This document shows, one piece after another, positions 24,401-39,400 of a DNA stretch of 64,000 bases. The notes beneath the pieces were generated by a model. That model did no database searches. It was not told where the DNA came from and saw nothing but the letters and a program-made list of their open reading frames with translations. The position numbers were made by a program, and so were the translations under genes. The stretch is from the NCBI RefSeq assembly GCF_021018805.1, contig NC_086283.1, forward strand, positions 57,923,775 through 57,987,774, read 5' to 3'. Positions within the stretch are counted from its first letter, which is position 1, and every line of letters starts with the position of its first letter. The stretch is from Prinia subflava (lineage: Eukaryota; Chordata; Aves; Passeriformes; Cisticolidae).

Positions 24401-27400
24401 TTTGGCAGATACATTGAGTACATGTGTGACATGATGGCTGAAGAACCCATTATTCCTCACAGCAAGCCCATCCTCGTCAGATCAATTGTCATGACTCCCG
24501 TTCCGCTTTTCAGTAAGCAGCGTAATGGCTGCAGGCCTTTTTGTGAGGTTTATGTGGGAGATGAGAGAGTAACCACTACCTCCCAGGAATATGACAAAAT
24601 GAAGTAAGTACAGATCACGACTTGCTCTGAAACAGCAAGTTACATTTTTCTAGATTCTAGCATTTGCGTGTTTCTAGATTCCTCTGTGTCCTTTTAGCTG
24701 CTCTCAAAAGGTAAATAGTGAATGTTGTTACAGCAGCTTGGATCTGCTCATGCAGAGCAGCGAGGGTGGTGGTGCAAGACCCTCTTTTCAGTCCATGTGA
24801 TGTAAGACTGGGAACTTTGATCACCAATATACTTGTGCTGAGCATAGCATCGTATCTCAGTCATGGAAGCTGTAAGGATCCCGCAGGCATGGCAGCTGCA
24901 AGGTGGCTGCTCATTAGCCCCTGTACAGCTCTGGTGTTTGCACAATTGCAAGTGGTATTAACACTGCTAGATGTGGGTAATCATAGGCAAGAAAAAGGAG
25001 ATAATAATGAAGTCCTTCTAGCTTTTCAGCTACTGAAGGCCTTGGAGAAAGCAGGTTAAAGCTAAAGTAATACACTAATTTCTTTTTAAACTAAATTAAC
25101 TGTGGTTATGTTTGTTTTTTTTTCTTTAGAGAGTTTAAAATTGAAGATGGGAAAGCAGTAATCCCACTTGGTATAACAGTCCAAGGAGATGTTCTCATTG
25201 TGATCTATCATGCCAGGTCAACTCTAGGAGGACGACTACAAGCCAAGGTAAGGATAAATTTAAGAGCTTGAATGGAAGATTTCCAATTTTGTATCCTTCT
25301 GGTTATCGACTGAGTACTTCGCTTTTTTTACTCTTTGTTCAGAGAAATGTTTGAAGTTTTCATTCACTTGTGAATTCAACCTTTTCAAGCTTTCTGAGTA
25401 TGTCCCCTCCTAATGCTGTACATGTAGATGCTTTCATAAGCATTTCTGGAATGTACTTCAGTATTGATAATTGTTACATTTGTGCAGAAAGCCCCTAGCC
25501 AGTTTTTTTGAGGCAACAATTATTATGTGTTAAGTTGCACAACAAGCTAGAGCTTTTTAATTCTGTGCATGCAAACTGCAACCAGAGGAAAAGTACCACT
25601 CAGCAGAAAAGTGGGATTCCAGAGACTGCCTGTACAAAACAGGCTAGAAAAATCCATGTGGTTTTATAGCCTATTTCTAAAGTCATGTTCAGTTTTTGTA
25701 GCTAATTTCCTTATTTGTCTTTGTTCTACTAGGGAGAATACATATTTCCTTTTTTAATACAACTGTGGATGCAAATGTATTGCAAGATCACAAAAACTTG
25801 TTAGTGAAACCTGTCTTCAAATTTTTTAAAAGATAGGCATGTTCTTTTTTCTCCACATAAGTAACCCAAATTAAACTTGCAAATCTGGGATAAAAGATAA
25901 GGAGGTGCAAAGTTTAGAGCTTGGAGCTCTGTGGAAGTTGATCAGCCAGTTTTTCAGCCAGTTTTGGTACGTGTGGGATATACATGTGTATTCATACATA
26001 GTTAGTGTTACTGAAGTTGTTTTCCCTCTGTTTTTTTCTGCTTTGTGAGTAGGAAGGTATCCTGTAGATATCCTTGTAGAGATTCAACAGAACCTTCCAG
26101 AACATGTTAAAACTCAAAACTCAGTGAAATGATTCCTTAGTGCACAAAAAAACCTACTGTATGGTTCAAGGTCATCAGGAGAAAGACATAAAACTGACAA
26201 AAAATATTCAAGGTTAGGTTATACTCCTTGTACCACCTCACTTTTATTCATGATAGAGTTTCTTTGATGTGGTTTCTCTGGCATTTATTGGTTGATAGAA
26301 AAGACTAGAATTTTCTCAGCTGTCAGCTATAACACATGACATGTCAGCAGTGTGTGTGATGATCTGGGTTTGGAGGTTTGATGGAACAGTATTCAATGTG
26401 TCCTTAGTTTTTTTGTTTTTTGTGCTGTAAATTGCCCCCTGAAGTTCTCTGCAGATCTCTTACAGAGATTAACCACCACATTTCAAGATCTCTCCTGTTT
26501 TTAGAGCTGGGAGTTGTGAGTGTCTTCTACTTTCTCACAACTAATTTGAGAGAGAGTTTAGTTTATCTTCTACAAAAGTGATGGTAGGCACAGAAGAATC
26601 AGAGAAGCTCTCTCCAGTATGTCCATGTTTCTCTTGTACTAAGGAGCCCAGCACTGTGCATCGCAGTTATAGATGAGGCTTCACTGATGCTGAATAGAGG
26701 GAAGGATCAACCCTCCTTAATCTGTGGCAATGCTTTTTGTATTATTTGGTTTCTGGCTATGATGTTCAGTAAATGCTGAAAGACAGCTTTCATAATTCAG
26801 TTTTATTATATCATATTTTCTGGACTAGTACTGTATGGCTTCTTTGTAAGGACTGGCAAGACTGTTTCACAGGTATCATGACTAATGCTAGGAAACAAGT
26901 ATAGGCTACATTGATCAGTGAGCTGTAATTTGGATTTGTGCAAGATCAGAAGCGACTTGAGTATTCTACAGTAGTATTTTCTGGACACTCATATTCCCAT
27001 TAGGCATGGGAAAGTAGTTTTTCTGTGAACAGTTGGGCAATTAAAAAAGAAAGGCCTTACATTTCTGTCTGGAATGAACGGATGACTTGAAGTTGCACAG
27101 AAGAAAACTTTTTGCATGCCTTCTGAAGTGTCCTGTTAAGTGTGTTACATTTAAAACTTTTAAAATCTATTCCTTTTATATGTGACATACTATATTTCTT
27201 GGTTGGTGTATTGCATGATGAATTTTTCTGAGCATGTGTTTTTCAGAAAAGGAACAAGAGTCATATAATTTTAGCCTCCAGAACAGGATCTGGAAATACT
27301 TTAGACTTTGATAGTCTGTTTTGAGGTTACTGATGAGACATATCTACCTGAAGATCTTTTGGTTTGTTAGTGCTAGTAATAGGTCTATTTATCTTCTGCC

Positions 27401-30400
27401 TCAACTGCATTTAAATCTTTCAAGATAAAGTATACTTGTAATTAAATGGAAATTTTTGTAGCAGAGCAAATACTTCAAAATATGTTAGTACTGGTAACAC
27501 TTTGCATTATGTTAAAGGCACAACACTGTACATAAGGTTCATGTGGATTTACACAGTTTCCTGTTTCTTGTTTTCAACAGATGGCTTCAATGAAGATGTT
27601 TCAGATTCAGTTCCATACAGGCTTTGTGCCCCGAAATGCCACTACAGTGAAGTTTGCCAAGTATGTTGACACCTTTTTATAGTAGACTGGAAGAAGTTTT
27701 CTTAGAAACTGCTTAACCTTCCAAACATCAACATATACCAGAGAGAAGAAATATAGTCAGTGCAGGAAGTAGATGACTTTGATTCTAATAAGTCTTTTGT
27801 TTACTCACCTTAAGGAAACTAAATGTTTTTTTCACGATACTAAAAAACCCCACAAACCAACAAAACCTGTGTACAAAAATGCCACCTGTTTAAAATGGGA
27901 AAAGTTAACGAATACAGCGTCTTTAATCTCTTATGCTATTTGCTTCGGAGTTTTGTTTTGGACTGCAGTAGATCTAATCCAGTTAGCCATCAGTATCAAG
28001 AAACTTCTTACTGTGTCTTTGCAGGTATGATCTGGATGCCTGTGACATACAAGAGAAATACCCTGATTTGTTTCAAGTCAATCTGGAAGTAGAGGTGGAG
28101 CCCAGAGATAGGCCCAGCTGTGAACAGCCACCTTGGGATAACATGAATATAAAGGGACTGAATCCCAAGATCCTCTTCTCCACCCGAGAGGAACAACAAG
28201 AGATTTTATCAAAATTTGGTAATGAATCCCCTGAAAAACTAGGGAATGTGAAAAAGTGTTTAATGTACTTACTGTTTGAGACTTTTGTTTAATTTTTGAT
28301 GTTCCATTAATTGGAAGAAATATAAAAGGGTTTTTTTTGTAAATATTAGTTGAAAATATGCATTATATGGAGGAGCTTAAGTTATCCTCCAGTAATGGAT
28401 TACAATTATACCTGTATTACTTTCACATGTGCTTGCTTTAAAGCTAGGAATATGCCATTTGCAGGGAGGGACTACTAGCAAAAGGAATTGTAACAGTCAG
28501 CATTTGTAGCCACAATATCTTGAAAGGGATTTTTTTGGCTGAACTGGCACCAGTATCATGTCACTTAAAATTATGTGAGCATTCCTCACAAATGGTTTTA
28601 GGTAAGAATGTTTTTATCAACATTCTTATGCATAGCCATGTAATGTTATAATTAATTTCCTGAACTTTTCCTAGTATGCTCCAGCAGATTTTATTTTATT
28701 ACTTCTACGTATTCAGTGCTTTACCTATAGATGCCTGCATTAGTTTCAGTTAATGCTGTTAGTATCTTTCCTCTTCTCCTGGTATGAGTGATTAGCTTTG
28801 ACAATTTCATTCAGGCTCTTAAGCCTCTGTTTCGAGGATAAAGAAGCATGATGAAGATCACTATGGTGATTTTAGTGATGAGATCTCACCCTATGCTGTT
28901 AATATGATGTGTCTCAAGTACGTTTCTTTTCATACAAGATCGTTGCTGCTGGCTTTTTTTTTTCTTTCAAGCAGGATATGTGTTGTTTGTGTTATGATTT
29001 AGGCCGTTTTCTATTTAGCTTAGCTTAATCCTACTGTGAACACAACAGTGAGCTCTCTAAAGCTAAGGTGTTTAGCTTTACATCATCATTGATGATGAGG
29101 CTCTGTAAAAGCTACTCTTACTTTCCTAAGTTGCTTCCATTTTCGGATTGATATGTAAGGATTTGAAATTACACTGAAAGTATTTCTTAAGATTGATGGG
29201 AAGGGAATAGGATAAAAGTAAGTGCTGTGAACTGATTTAAAAAAATCTTGCCATTAAAATTGAATTTACTCTTTCATTAGTCATGATATTTTATGTATGT
29301 TTTCGGAGATGGACTATTTTTTCCAGTATCCCTAAGCTACAACTGAGAATGTGGAAGGAGAGTGGAAAAGTGCCCTATCAATTGTGTATTAAAATTTAGA
29401 CAAACGGGTTTCTCCCAGCCATCCATCCATTTTTTTTTCAAGCATTGGGTGAATATTGACTGATTTAGAAAGTCTTATTCATTTGCCTTGAGGAAACTTT
29501 GGTTTTGAGAGGTGATGCAGCGGTAGGTAACTCTGCAACTGAATCTTACACAAGAGTCACTTAATACCTGATTTCAGTAAAATAAGAAATATAAGATATA
29601 AATAGCAGCATAGAGTGTATTAACTCCTTTGTGGTGTTTTTTAACCACTCCATGTTCTTCACTGCTGTTGCATATTCTGGGTTTTTCTACAGCTGCATTT
29701 GCTTTTTCTGTTTTTCTGTCTCTTAATGCAGATACTGTTTGTAGCTCTTGCATGTTTTAGGGGATGGTTGGTACAAGTAAGATGTTAATTACATTTTCCT
29801 ACAAATGACAATAGAATGCTTGAGTGTTACTTTATGATACTGATTTCATGGCCTAGTTCAGAGTTTTACCAGTTTTTGCAGTTGAAAAAACGTTAATGCG
29901 AATTTCAAAGACGATGGGGGCAGGAATTTGCAGAGCAATAGATTGGAGATAATTGTCTTCCTACAGCAGTCAGCCTGACAGTATCAGCTGCCATGTGGAG
30001 GATTGAGAAGCTTCTCTCTAAGGGTTCTGACTTAAATTCTGTTTTATAGGGAAACCAGAGTTGCCTAGACAGCCAGGTTCAACTGCACAATATGAAGCAG
30101 AGGCATCCCAGTTGGAGCAGTCTTCAGAAAGTGCACCTACTGATACAGAATCCCCACACAGCAGTAGTACTGATGCAAACAACTTCTTCCATTCTCTGGA
30201 CTGGAAAGGTACAGGTTTTCCTCTGAAGTCACTATGTGGTTTATGTTTGTCTTGTATGCCTTCCCGTGAATGCTTAAGCCTTCTTAAGCAGCAAAACTCT
30301 CTAATTCACTAACCATGAGGAAAAGCTATTTAAAGAATGAACTCTGCAGAATAGCAAGTGGTTATTCTGCTTCATTTGGATGAACACCAAGTAAGGGGGT

Positions 30401-33400
30401 TTGGTGTTGAGTATAACTTAAATGCTGAGCTAAATTTTTCTTTTTCTGTAAAAATCTTAACCTTAAAGGTTTGCAAGGAAGCTTTTCCCTCCCACAGCCC
30501 CTCTTTGGCTGATGAACAGAAGAAACAAAATAGACTAGCCAGTGGGGTTCAGATCAGTAAGTAAGACAAAGAAAATGTGATTTTATAGCCCACATGTAAC
30601 TCCCTTTTGTGGGTGCTGCTTTGTTGATGAAAACGTCAGCAGCTGCTTGTGCTTTTCTTAAGTGCAGCGGTTACTGAGAAATCTTGGAAGCTCTAAGAGA
30701 CGTAGTGATCTGAGGTGACTGTCCAAGCCAGTCTCATTTTGAAAAAATTCATAGTGCCTACCTTTGTGGAGTGGCAAATATGGTAGTCAGCTGCTGCTTT
30801 TTCTGCCCTGTACAAAGACATGGCAGGCAGCATGTAGTTCCATTTTCATCAATTCTTAAGAATTTTGGTTAGTTAGGGATTAATTTCATAGGATGTCACC
30901 ATGAAAGTTTCTCTTACCCTAGTCAGAAGAAGAATGCTGGTTATTTAAAGATGTTCTTTTTCTTTTTTTTTTTCCTATTCAAGAAGGACAAACTCCAGAA
31001 AGTGGAATAGAGGACAGTTCACCTAAAAATGATCGTGTTCAGCTATCTAATGACAGGGAAGAGAGTGAGCCTTCTGATGAGGAGTTCCCAACATTTCCAG
31101 ATGAAGGAAGTGCAGTAGTGGTTGATGAAAAAGACTCTACTCCAGAAGGAGAGTTACTTTTTGAAGCCAATTTTGAAGCTCCATCTGCTCCATTACAAAA
31201 ATCTCTCCCTGAGGAGCATGTGGACTTGCTGGGACTAGACTCTGATATTTCAGCAGAACACAAACAACCTATCTCAGAAATAAACTCTTCATCAAGTAAT
31301 GCAGACTTGTTGAACAATCTGTTTGTGAGTAGTGTGTCACAGGTTTCAAATGAGCCCACTGGAGATCTTCTTGGACAAGGAACAGATTTCTTTTTCAGCA
31401 GTCAGTGTCCAGCTGCTACTCAGGGTTCATCTTCAGCAGCAGCCGTGTCTTCAGGTATGTGAGTTTAGTATCAGTACTTGTCACCTGGGCAACACGTGAA
31501 AACTGCTCCTTGCATTGTGCTTAAAAAATAAATACTGTGTTTTGGCAGTATGGAGAAGACATGTCAGCCTGCAGCAAGGCTATGAATAGAACAGGTGTTA
31601 CTGCTGCATGAAGGAGAGAAATTCCTGTATGTTATTCAAGTATTCTGTTATGTTGCCAGTATCCTATTAACTTTAAACTCTTGTAAATAGAAAGTATCAA
31701 ATTCTGAATTTTAAGGGATTTTAGTATCTTAAAGAATTCTTAGCTTTCCCATAGGAATGTTACATGCTAAATCCTTTTTTATATCCATAAGGCATTTGTT
31801 AAGGCATAGAATTGTCATGAGTTGAACTTTACATAAAGCAATGGCATTAGATGTACAGATCTGTGCTGGTTAGGTCAAATGTCTGCATGGGATTTTTAAG
31901 TGTTAATCACGTAAGAGTGCTGAGCAACTGGAAATCCTGTAGATTATTATTCAAACCAGTAGGATGATGATAGTGCTAAAAACTGTTTTGCTGCTGGTTT
32001 TACTGATGCTGTTGGTGGGTCAGTATCCTTGAAGAGAATGTTATATAGTGCTGTCTATTTGGTATTTAAACAAGGTGTCTTAGTTCAGAGATTCTGTTCC
32101 TCTTACCAGTAGATACTCATCTCTTCATCACTTTTTGGGAGTAACAATTCTCTGCCTAAAGTTAATGCTAAGATTTCTGGGAATATTAGTCTCATAAACT
32201 GGGAAACCATTACAAGGTTTTGTTTGTTTACACAAAGATAATTCATAGATACTCAAAGCTTTCCTCTGTAGACAACTAGAAGTATTTTTTACAGAGCATT
32301 TAGGTGATTTAAGATATTTTCTTATTTTGAGGCAATTCACTATTGAATTTTGTTACTGTGGTCAGGGAAGAATAATTTTAATTTACCATTTTTACATAGC
32401 TAGAAATCTATAAAATGGAACCTTTATTACATTATCTTTCTTTAACCATATCTACTGCATGAAACACCTGATCAGTAGTCATGTATGTATCTTGTTCTTG
32501 TAGTCATTCTCATTCAAGGTATTTCATTAAATTGTATTAAGAGAGATAAGTGAGAGTATTTGGCCACTGTTATATTTTGGCTTGCACAACAAACTTATAC
32601 GTGAGGTTTTGTTTACATGTGATGCTATAGTAAATTTGCATGCCATGTTGTTGAGTCCTGTACAGTGTAGTCATTACCTGAGGATGTGTTGAGGTATTAT
32701 AGCAGGATTATTCCTTCTCTTCAGCTTCTGAGTAAATCTGGCAGGACTCCCTGGGCTCTGGAGGGGTTTTGACCCTAGAGGGCAGCAGAAACAGGAAGAT
32801 CTAAAGCTGTGATTCCAACTGACTGTCACATGTTACTTCATGCTGACTATAAATACTCTTCCAGTTAGTTTTTTCTTCACTGGGATCACTAGAGACCTGC
32901 TGAAGTCCTGCTTCTGTTGGTTTTCATTCTTGGGTTGACGTGCTTTCTGCCCCAGACTCGCCAATGCCTTCAAGTCTGAATGGTAGTATGAATGTTTTAC
33001 ATCATATTCTTTTTAATAGTGTAGTAGTCCATTTTCTTCAAATCTGTTGTGGATTTGGCATTATGGAGTAATTCTTCTGTGTGTCAGATGGTCACTCAAG
33101 ATGTGTCTTAAATGGATGAAATGAATAATGTTTTTGAGTTGTATGCAGTTCTGTTGCTTTTGTTAGAAGATAACATAATATACCTGTTCATATTATGTAT
33201 GGCTGAGATCCTTTTTGTACCATGTGAAAGTTCGTTTGTCTAGAAGAAGGAATAGGTGGTTACTCTCTGCCATACAAAATCCACGGAAGGCTGTTGCAGT
33301 TACTAGCATGAGCTTTTTGTCTCTGCCCTCAGAAGGCTTTTTCAACTTTATTTACTCTATGATTTGTCATGAGATAATTTTGTTTTCTTCTTCTTTTTTA

Positions 33401-36400
33401 GCCGATCCATTTGACCCATTCGCAATGTCATCAAGTTCAGAGAATCAAGCCCTGTCTGGTCCAGACCTCTTTGGGGACTTCCTTAATCCAACCTCAACAT
33501 CTACAGCTAATACAGTTCCTTCCACACAAAGTTCACTTCCTCCTTCTTCCAGCTCAGATTTCTTAAATTTAGGTAAGTGTGCTTCTGGTGTTCTGTTTCT
33601 CAACAGCTCCTCTGTGCATTTGTCTTTCAGCTTAGTGGATTAGTGTCTTAATAGATCCACTTGTTGTGATTGCTGTTTTAATTAGCTTTGTACTCTGGAA
33701 GCACTCAAATGCACCAAGAAGCAAGTGTTTTCTGTATAATGTCATGCTATTATTTATGATGTGACAGGATTTCTAGTATTGTTAATCATATGTTAGGAGC
33801 TGGAGTTTCCTCTCAATGATCTAATAACTGAGGTACCCAAACATCTAGAAACTTACTTTATAGGTGGTAGTATGCTATGCTGTCTGTATTTAGATAGTAA
33901 AGATTTTCTGGAAACCTTGGAAGAGAAACGAGTAAGTCAAGTTATAATATAGCCGGTTCTTAAAGCGTAGGCTGAGGCTAGCTTGCACCTTCCTGACCTG
34001 GATGTATTCTGGTAATATACTTACAAAGTCTGTTATGTAATACTCTAATCTTATTTGTTTCATTTCTCTGATACATTCTTGGCGAAGCAGTTTCCTCATA
34101 CATTTATTTTAAAATCTATGAATCTTTAAACAAAAATCTTTGTGATATGTTCAGTCTTCCCATCATTCTTTGAGGATAGACAGACATTTGCAAAAATGTT
34201 GGTGTGGTAAAGCTACTAATGTCAAAGCTTTTTAAAAACTGACTTTGAAAGAAAAGTGTGGGTTTTCTCCATAGGGATATGAGTTGTGATCAGTCTGTAA
34301 GGGCTGTTTGCTGCTCTGTCGTTCCCCTCTTTCTGTATAGGCATTTACCATGGGATACAGTCTTTTAAGAACATTGGTCTGTGTACAGTAGAGTCCTTTA
34401 GGAAGAGATTGCTGTAGGGATGTGGTTCTCCAGGTGCTGCATGTCCTGCCAGGAACCTACTGCTGTGTGGGTCCTCCACAGGCTGCAGTGTGAATATTTG
34501 TTCTACCGTGGTCTTTCACATGTGTTTGTTGCAGGGTGATCTCTGCTCTGGCATCTGAAGCACCTCTTCCCATTCCTTCTCCACTAACCTTAATGTCTGG
34601 CTGTTTCTGTCACATCTGTCCCTTCTCTTAAAGCTGCTGTGCAGCATATTTTGGGAAAATTGTTTTTCCAGAGACATCTAGTTTGGGAGGCTCAGCTGTG
34701 CCTCGTGGTGAGTCTCTTGGAGCTGGCTGTGTCCAACAGAGAAGCTCAGGCCTCTTCTCATCCAGACACCTACTTAAAATCTTCAGGTAGCTAGAAATGG
34801 TGGTATCACACACCTTTTTTTCTCAAACCAGGGTGATTTCTTCCCAGAGCTTATTGCATGCAGCTCTGACTTGCCTCTCTGCGTTTAGCAGTTGCTCTAG
34901 TTGACCCTGTGTCTGGGTGATGCAGTCTGAGTGCTATTTACAGATAAACTGGACAGAAAAAAAGCATTTTTTGTCTGACTGAGAGAAGTGCTTCCTCTTT
35001 AAAATAAGAGGCTACCCAGCTATTGCCCTATCATATTATTAATCATTATATTCCAGCTGTGGTTCGTTCTACTAAGAAGTTTCCACTTGCTGCCTCATTT
35101 GCAATGTTTTATTTTCCATCCTATAGATAGTAACAGTATGTTTCAGTTGTATATTTACATAGTTGTCAGTTTTGTGCCTCTATTGCTGTCCCTGTGTGAC
35201 ATTACCAGACATAAATTTTTTGCACAGTAGAAGATTTGACCAGTAGTGGTCTCAGCACCAGATTCTGCACCTGGGACGGGGCAACCTGAATACAGTATGA
35301 GATGCTGGGGAGCACCATGGAAAGGGACTTGGGGATCCTGGTCGATGGCAAGCTTAATGAGTCAGCAGTGCTCTGGCAGCCAGGAGGACCAGCTGTGTTC
35401 TGGGGAGCATCAGATGCAACATCTCCAGCCAGGCAAGGGAGGGGACTGTCCCACTCTGCATTGGAGTGACCACACCTCAAGTGCTGGGGGCAGTTTTGGG
35501 TGTCACAATATAAAAATAGACATGAAGCTGTTAGAGTGTCAGTGGCTGTGAGTGTGGTGAAGGGCCTTAAGGGAAAGCCATATGAGGAGCAGCTGAAGTC
35601 ACTTGGTCTGTTCAGCCTGGAGAAGAGGAGACTAAGGGCAGACCTCATTGCAGGCTACAGCTTCCTTGTGGGAGGAAGAGCAGGGGCCTACATTGATCTG
35701 TTGTCTGTAGTGACCAATGATAGGATGCGAGGGAATGGGCTGTAGTTGTGTTAGGGGAGGTTTAGCCTAGGTATCAGGAAAAGGTTTTTCTTCCAGAAAC
35801 TGGCTGAGCACTGGAACAGTGGGAACTGGTCACTTCATCAGCCTGACAGGAGTTCCAGAAGTGTTTGAAAACAGTCTCAGGCACGTGATATGATTCTTGG
35901 AGCTGTCCTGTGCAGAGCCAGGAGTTGGACTCTGTGATCATTGTGGTTCCCTTGTAACTCAACATATTTTATGATCTCAGCCAAAATCTAACCCACTTGA
36001 GAGGCAGGACCTCTGGAGATTCTCTAGCTGATGTGCTCAAAGCAGTGGCAAGGAGAGTGGGCTGCTCAGGACTCCGTCCTTTCTGTTTGTCAGTATTGCC
36101 AGTGCTATGGACTCTACAGCTGAGCAACCTATGCCAATGTTGGAGAGATCTTAGACAAAAGAAAGTATTTTTTAATGGACTTTCACGTGTTTCAGTTTGT
36201 GCCCTTCTGCCTCTTTCCACTGGACAACACAGAGGAGTCTGTCTCAGTCTTTTGTTAGTTTCTTTACATTAAGTATTTTTAACATCTATAAGAATGTTGT
36301 CACTTCTGTTCTCCAAGTTTAATAGTACCAGAACCCTCATATCAGAAAGGAGACAGAAACCCCTTTATGCATTAAAGTGGGAAAAATAAATTATGGATTT

Positions 36401-39400
36401 CTGTTCACTAAATGTTTATCTGCAATCTTAAGGAGACTACCATTAATATTCAACTGTTGATAACATTTAAGCAAGTACAGGAAAAAAAGGAATATTTTTA
36501 CATCTGACTTCAACATTGTTTTATGCTTACTCCTTCTGATTTTATGATAGCTTGCACCCTGGTAAGTGTATTAGGATACCTGCTATTTTAATGTAATTTC
36601 TGGAGCTTTCTGTCAACAAGGAAAAGATACTTAAAATGTACCCATTTTCTCTTCAGCCTACTGTTTTACGCTGATTTCCAATATTTCTGTTGCTGTGCAG
36701 TCTTTAAAAACCATATGGAAGTGGAGGAACTGGGGTAACACTTCATGCACCTTTACTTTTATCTTTCAAATGAGAGCATATATGTGTGTTTAGCTGAAAT
36801 GATGTATATATTTGACCATTTAGCATTCTATCCAGTTACAGGTATCAATTTTTTAAATTAAGTTAGGGATATTAATAGTTATCTTGCTTTTAATGTGAAT
36901 TTTTGAGTCTTGAAAGGACAGGATCACTAGTAACGGGAGAGGAAAGGACAAATAAGAACATGTTCTCAAATGACATATTTGGAAGAAAGTTATTAAGCAA
37001 GCAAAAGACAGTGCAACCATGAGGCCATTAAAGGGAGAAAAAAAATTTAAACTAGAAATGAATTAGTAGTAATGGCAGAGACCTGTGCTGTAGTAATGAG
37101 ATTCAATGACTTCTACTGTTGGAGTGATTTTAAGTGTCTAGAATCAAATTTTATTGATAGATAAACTTTGTTTGTTAGTAAATGATGGCTAAACTGGTAT
37201 AGATACCAGGAGAAAAGATGTTTCAGTGAACACAAGTTCAAGACAGAATTTTAACATTCTCTTTCTCAGATGGTGGCTTAAAATTTAAAATCTTAGGAGT
37301 TTTAAAGTAAAAGATAGTTCTTACACAATACCTGGTCCCTTAAGGCATTCTGACCTGTAATAGGAAAATATTGTGCTGTTGCTGCTAAACAGCTGTGTAT
37401 TAACATAGGAACTTAATTTTCTTCTGAGTTTTTAAAGTAGCAGATCATCTTAATGCAGGTTGAGTCAAGAATGTATTTCCTTCAAAGAACAGCAGGATAT
37501 TTGGAAGGTGATCAAAAAAACCCTGAGTGCTCAGTGTGGTTTCCTCCTGAGGAGAAGTTAATTTCTGTGAACTTGAGTTCTCAGACAGGCTTTAGACAAG
37601 GTTAAAAAAACCTTGCATCACATTAAACCAGCCCCTTGGTTCACAGAAAATCCTGTTGTCTGTCTGATTAAAGGATTTCCTGTAGACATGACAAGTTAAA
37701 TAAAGAAAACCTTATGTGAAGTTGTGTGTAGTAAAATGCAGATCTCTTATTTTGGGAAGCTGGAAAGGGTGATCTGATTACCATCAACTTATTCTTGCAT
37801 CTTAGCTTGATTTGAGCAGTGTTAGTAAAGAACACAGTTCTTTGCCCTAACCTCCAGTGGTTCATTGCTGTATGGCTAAGGATTATTAATATAAATAAAT
37901 TATTAAAAACATGAGACAACCAGGTTTGGATCTGCACGTTCATGTTTTTAATTGCTTCCTTTTTTGGAATATCAATATGGTTGATGTTTTACCATTTCTT
38001 TAGATACTCTGCTCCTTTATCTTAATGTATCTATATGAACTCCAATGTGCCAGTTATAAAATAGGGATTCAATATGGTCTCATCATACCTCTTCAGGATA
38101 TGTAGAAAGCCAAGTATTGTGTTAATAACACTTTTTCTTGATGTTAAAATGTGACATACTGCCCACATTGCAGAGCTAAAAAGAAGGTAGTATAAGAACA
38201 GTTTCAGGAGGAATGGGATATCTGTTCAGGATATTGTACTGATGTATTGTACTGCATTTTGTACTGTACATTGTTTCAGATTTTCCTTACAAGTGTAGTG
38301 GTACTTTTCCTTACAAGTGTAGTGGTACTTTTCCTTACAAGTGTAGTGGTACTTTTCCTTACAAGTGTAGTGGTACTTTTCCTTACAAGTGTAGTGGTAC
38401 TTTTCCTTACAAGTGTAGTGGTACTTTTCCTTACAAGTGTAGTGGTACTTTTCCTTACAAGTGTAGTGGTACTTTTCCTTACAAGTGTAGTGGTACTTTT
38501 CCTTACAAGTGTAGTGGTACTTTTCCGTAGTGGTATAGGAGCTTTTACTCTTAATAATGAATTTACTGCTATACGTAGCAGTAGGCTACTTCCTGCTTAG
38601 TTCAGGGTGGGGGAGGTGATAAACTTGACTGCTCTTAAGCCAACTGTTATAAAACAGCTCATTCCCATAGTATGTTCTCAATCCTTCAAATGCATTCACT
38701 TGTAATTTACTTTATTCTTATTTCTCTCAACTTGTTTTCATAATAGTTAATTATCATATGAAATTAATTGTTGATTTTCTTATGCTCCTGTAAAAAGACC
38801 TTTAATAGCAGAGATTGTAGAACAAAATTATTTCTAGCCTAAAAATCGGTGTTAGTATTCATTCAAGGCCCACTTTTTGGAGTGGAATATGATACAGCAA
38901 AATATGATACAGCAAAGTTCTAAGCTGACAAATAGGTGCTGGTTTATAGCCAGTGACACTGCTGTTTAGCGGATAGCTGGGGTCCTGAGTATTGAGACAA
39001 ATATGTACTGTTTCTCCCGTGGTTTCAGAGGCAGGGAGGTAAACCTTGGATCTGGAGAAAGGGCTGGAAATGGTGGGTACTTCTTGCATTTTATTCTGAT
39101 GTTTTCCCTCACATGCAGCAGAGAATACTGCTGAAATACAGGCTTTCAGGAGATATTTGCTGCGCAGTATTTGGTGTGCTCGCTTTGCAGCTGTAAGATC
39201 TAATTATAAATGGTATTAGTAGATTGAGTTGCTATAAGGGTATTTAATTTGCTTCTAATTATTTCCTTAATTAAGAGGATTTGATATTAATATTTAGAAT
39301 GTAAAGCTGAGAAGCTGAGACAAGTGAAAGGCTGTGGTGTAGTAGTTGAGACTTTCAAAGCCTCAAAATGTTACTGCTTTTTTAAGGATAGCTGGGTTAA

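Noticed and set aside
28845..28920. Possible C/D snoRNA (atgatga and tgatgag words)
   Set aside because: No CTGA D box at a suitable distance and no terminal stem.
35202..35745. Open frames of 81-148 codons on both strands
   Set aside because: The segment is a CR1 fragment; the frames are broken remains or antisense shadows.
38247..38600. 117-codon open frame with repeated FLTSVVVL
   Set aside because: It is the translation of the 24-bp minisatellite, whose unit is divisible by three; it has no splice context or conserved flanks.
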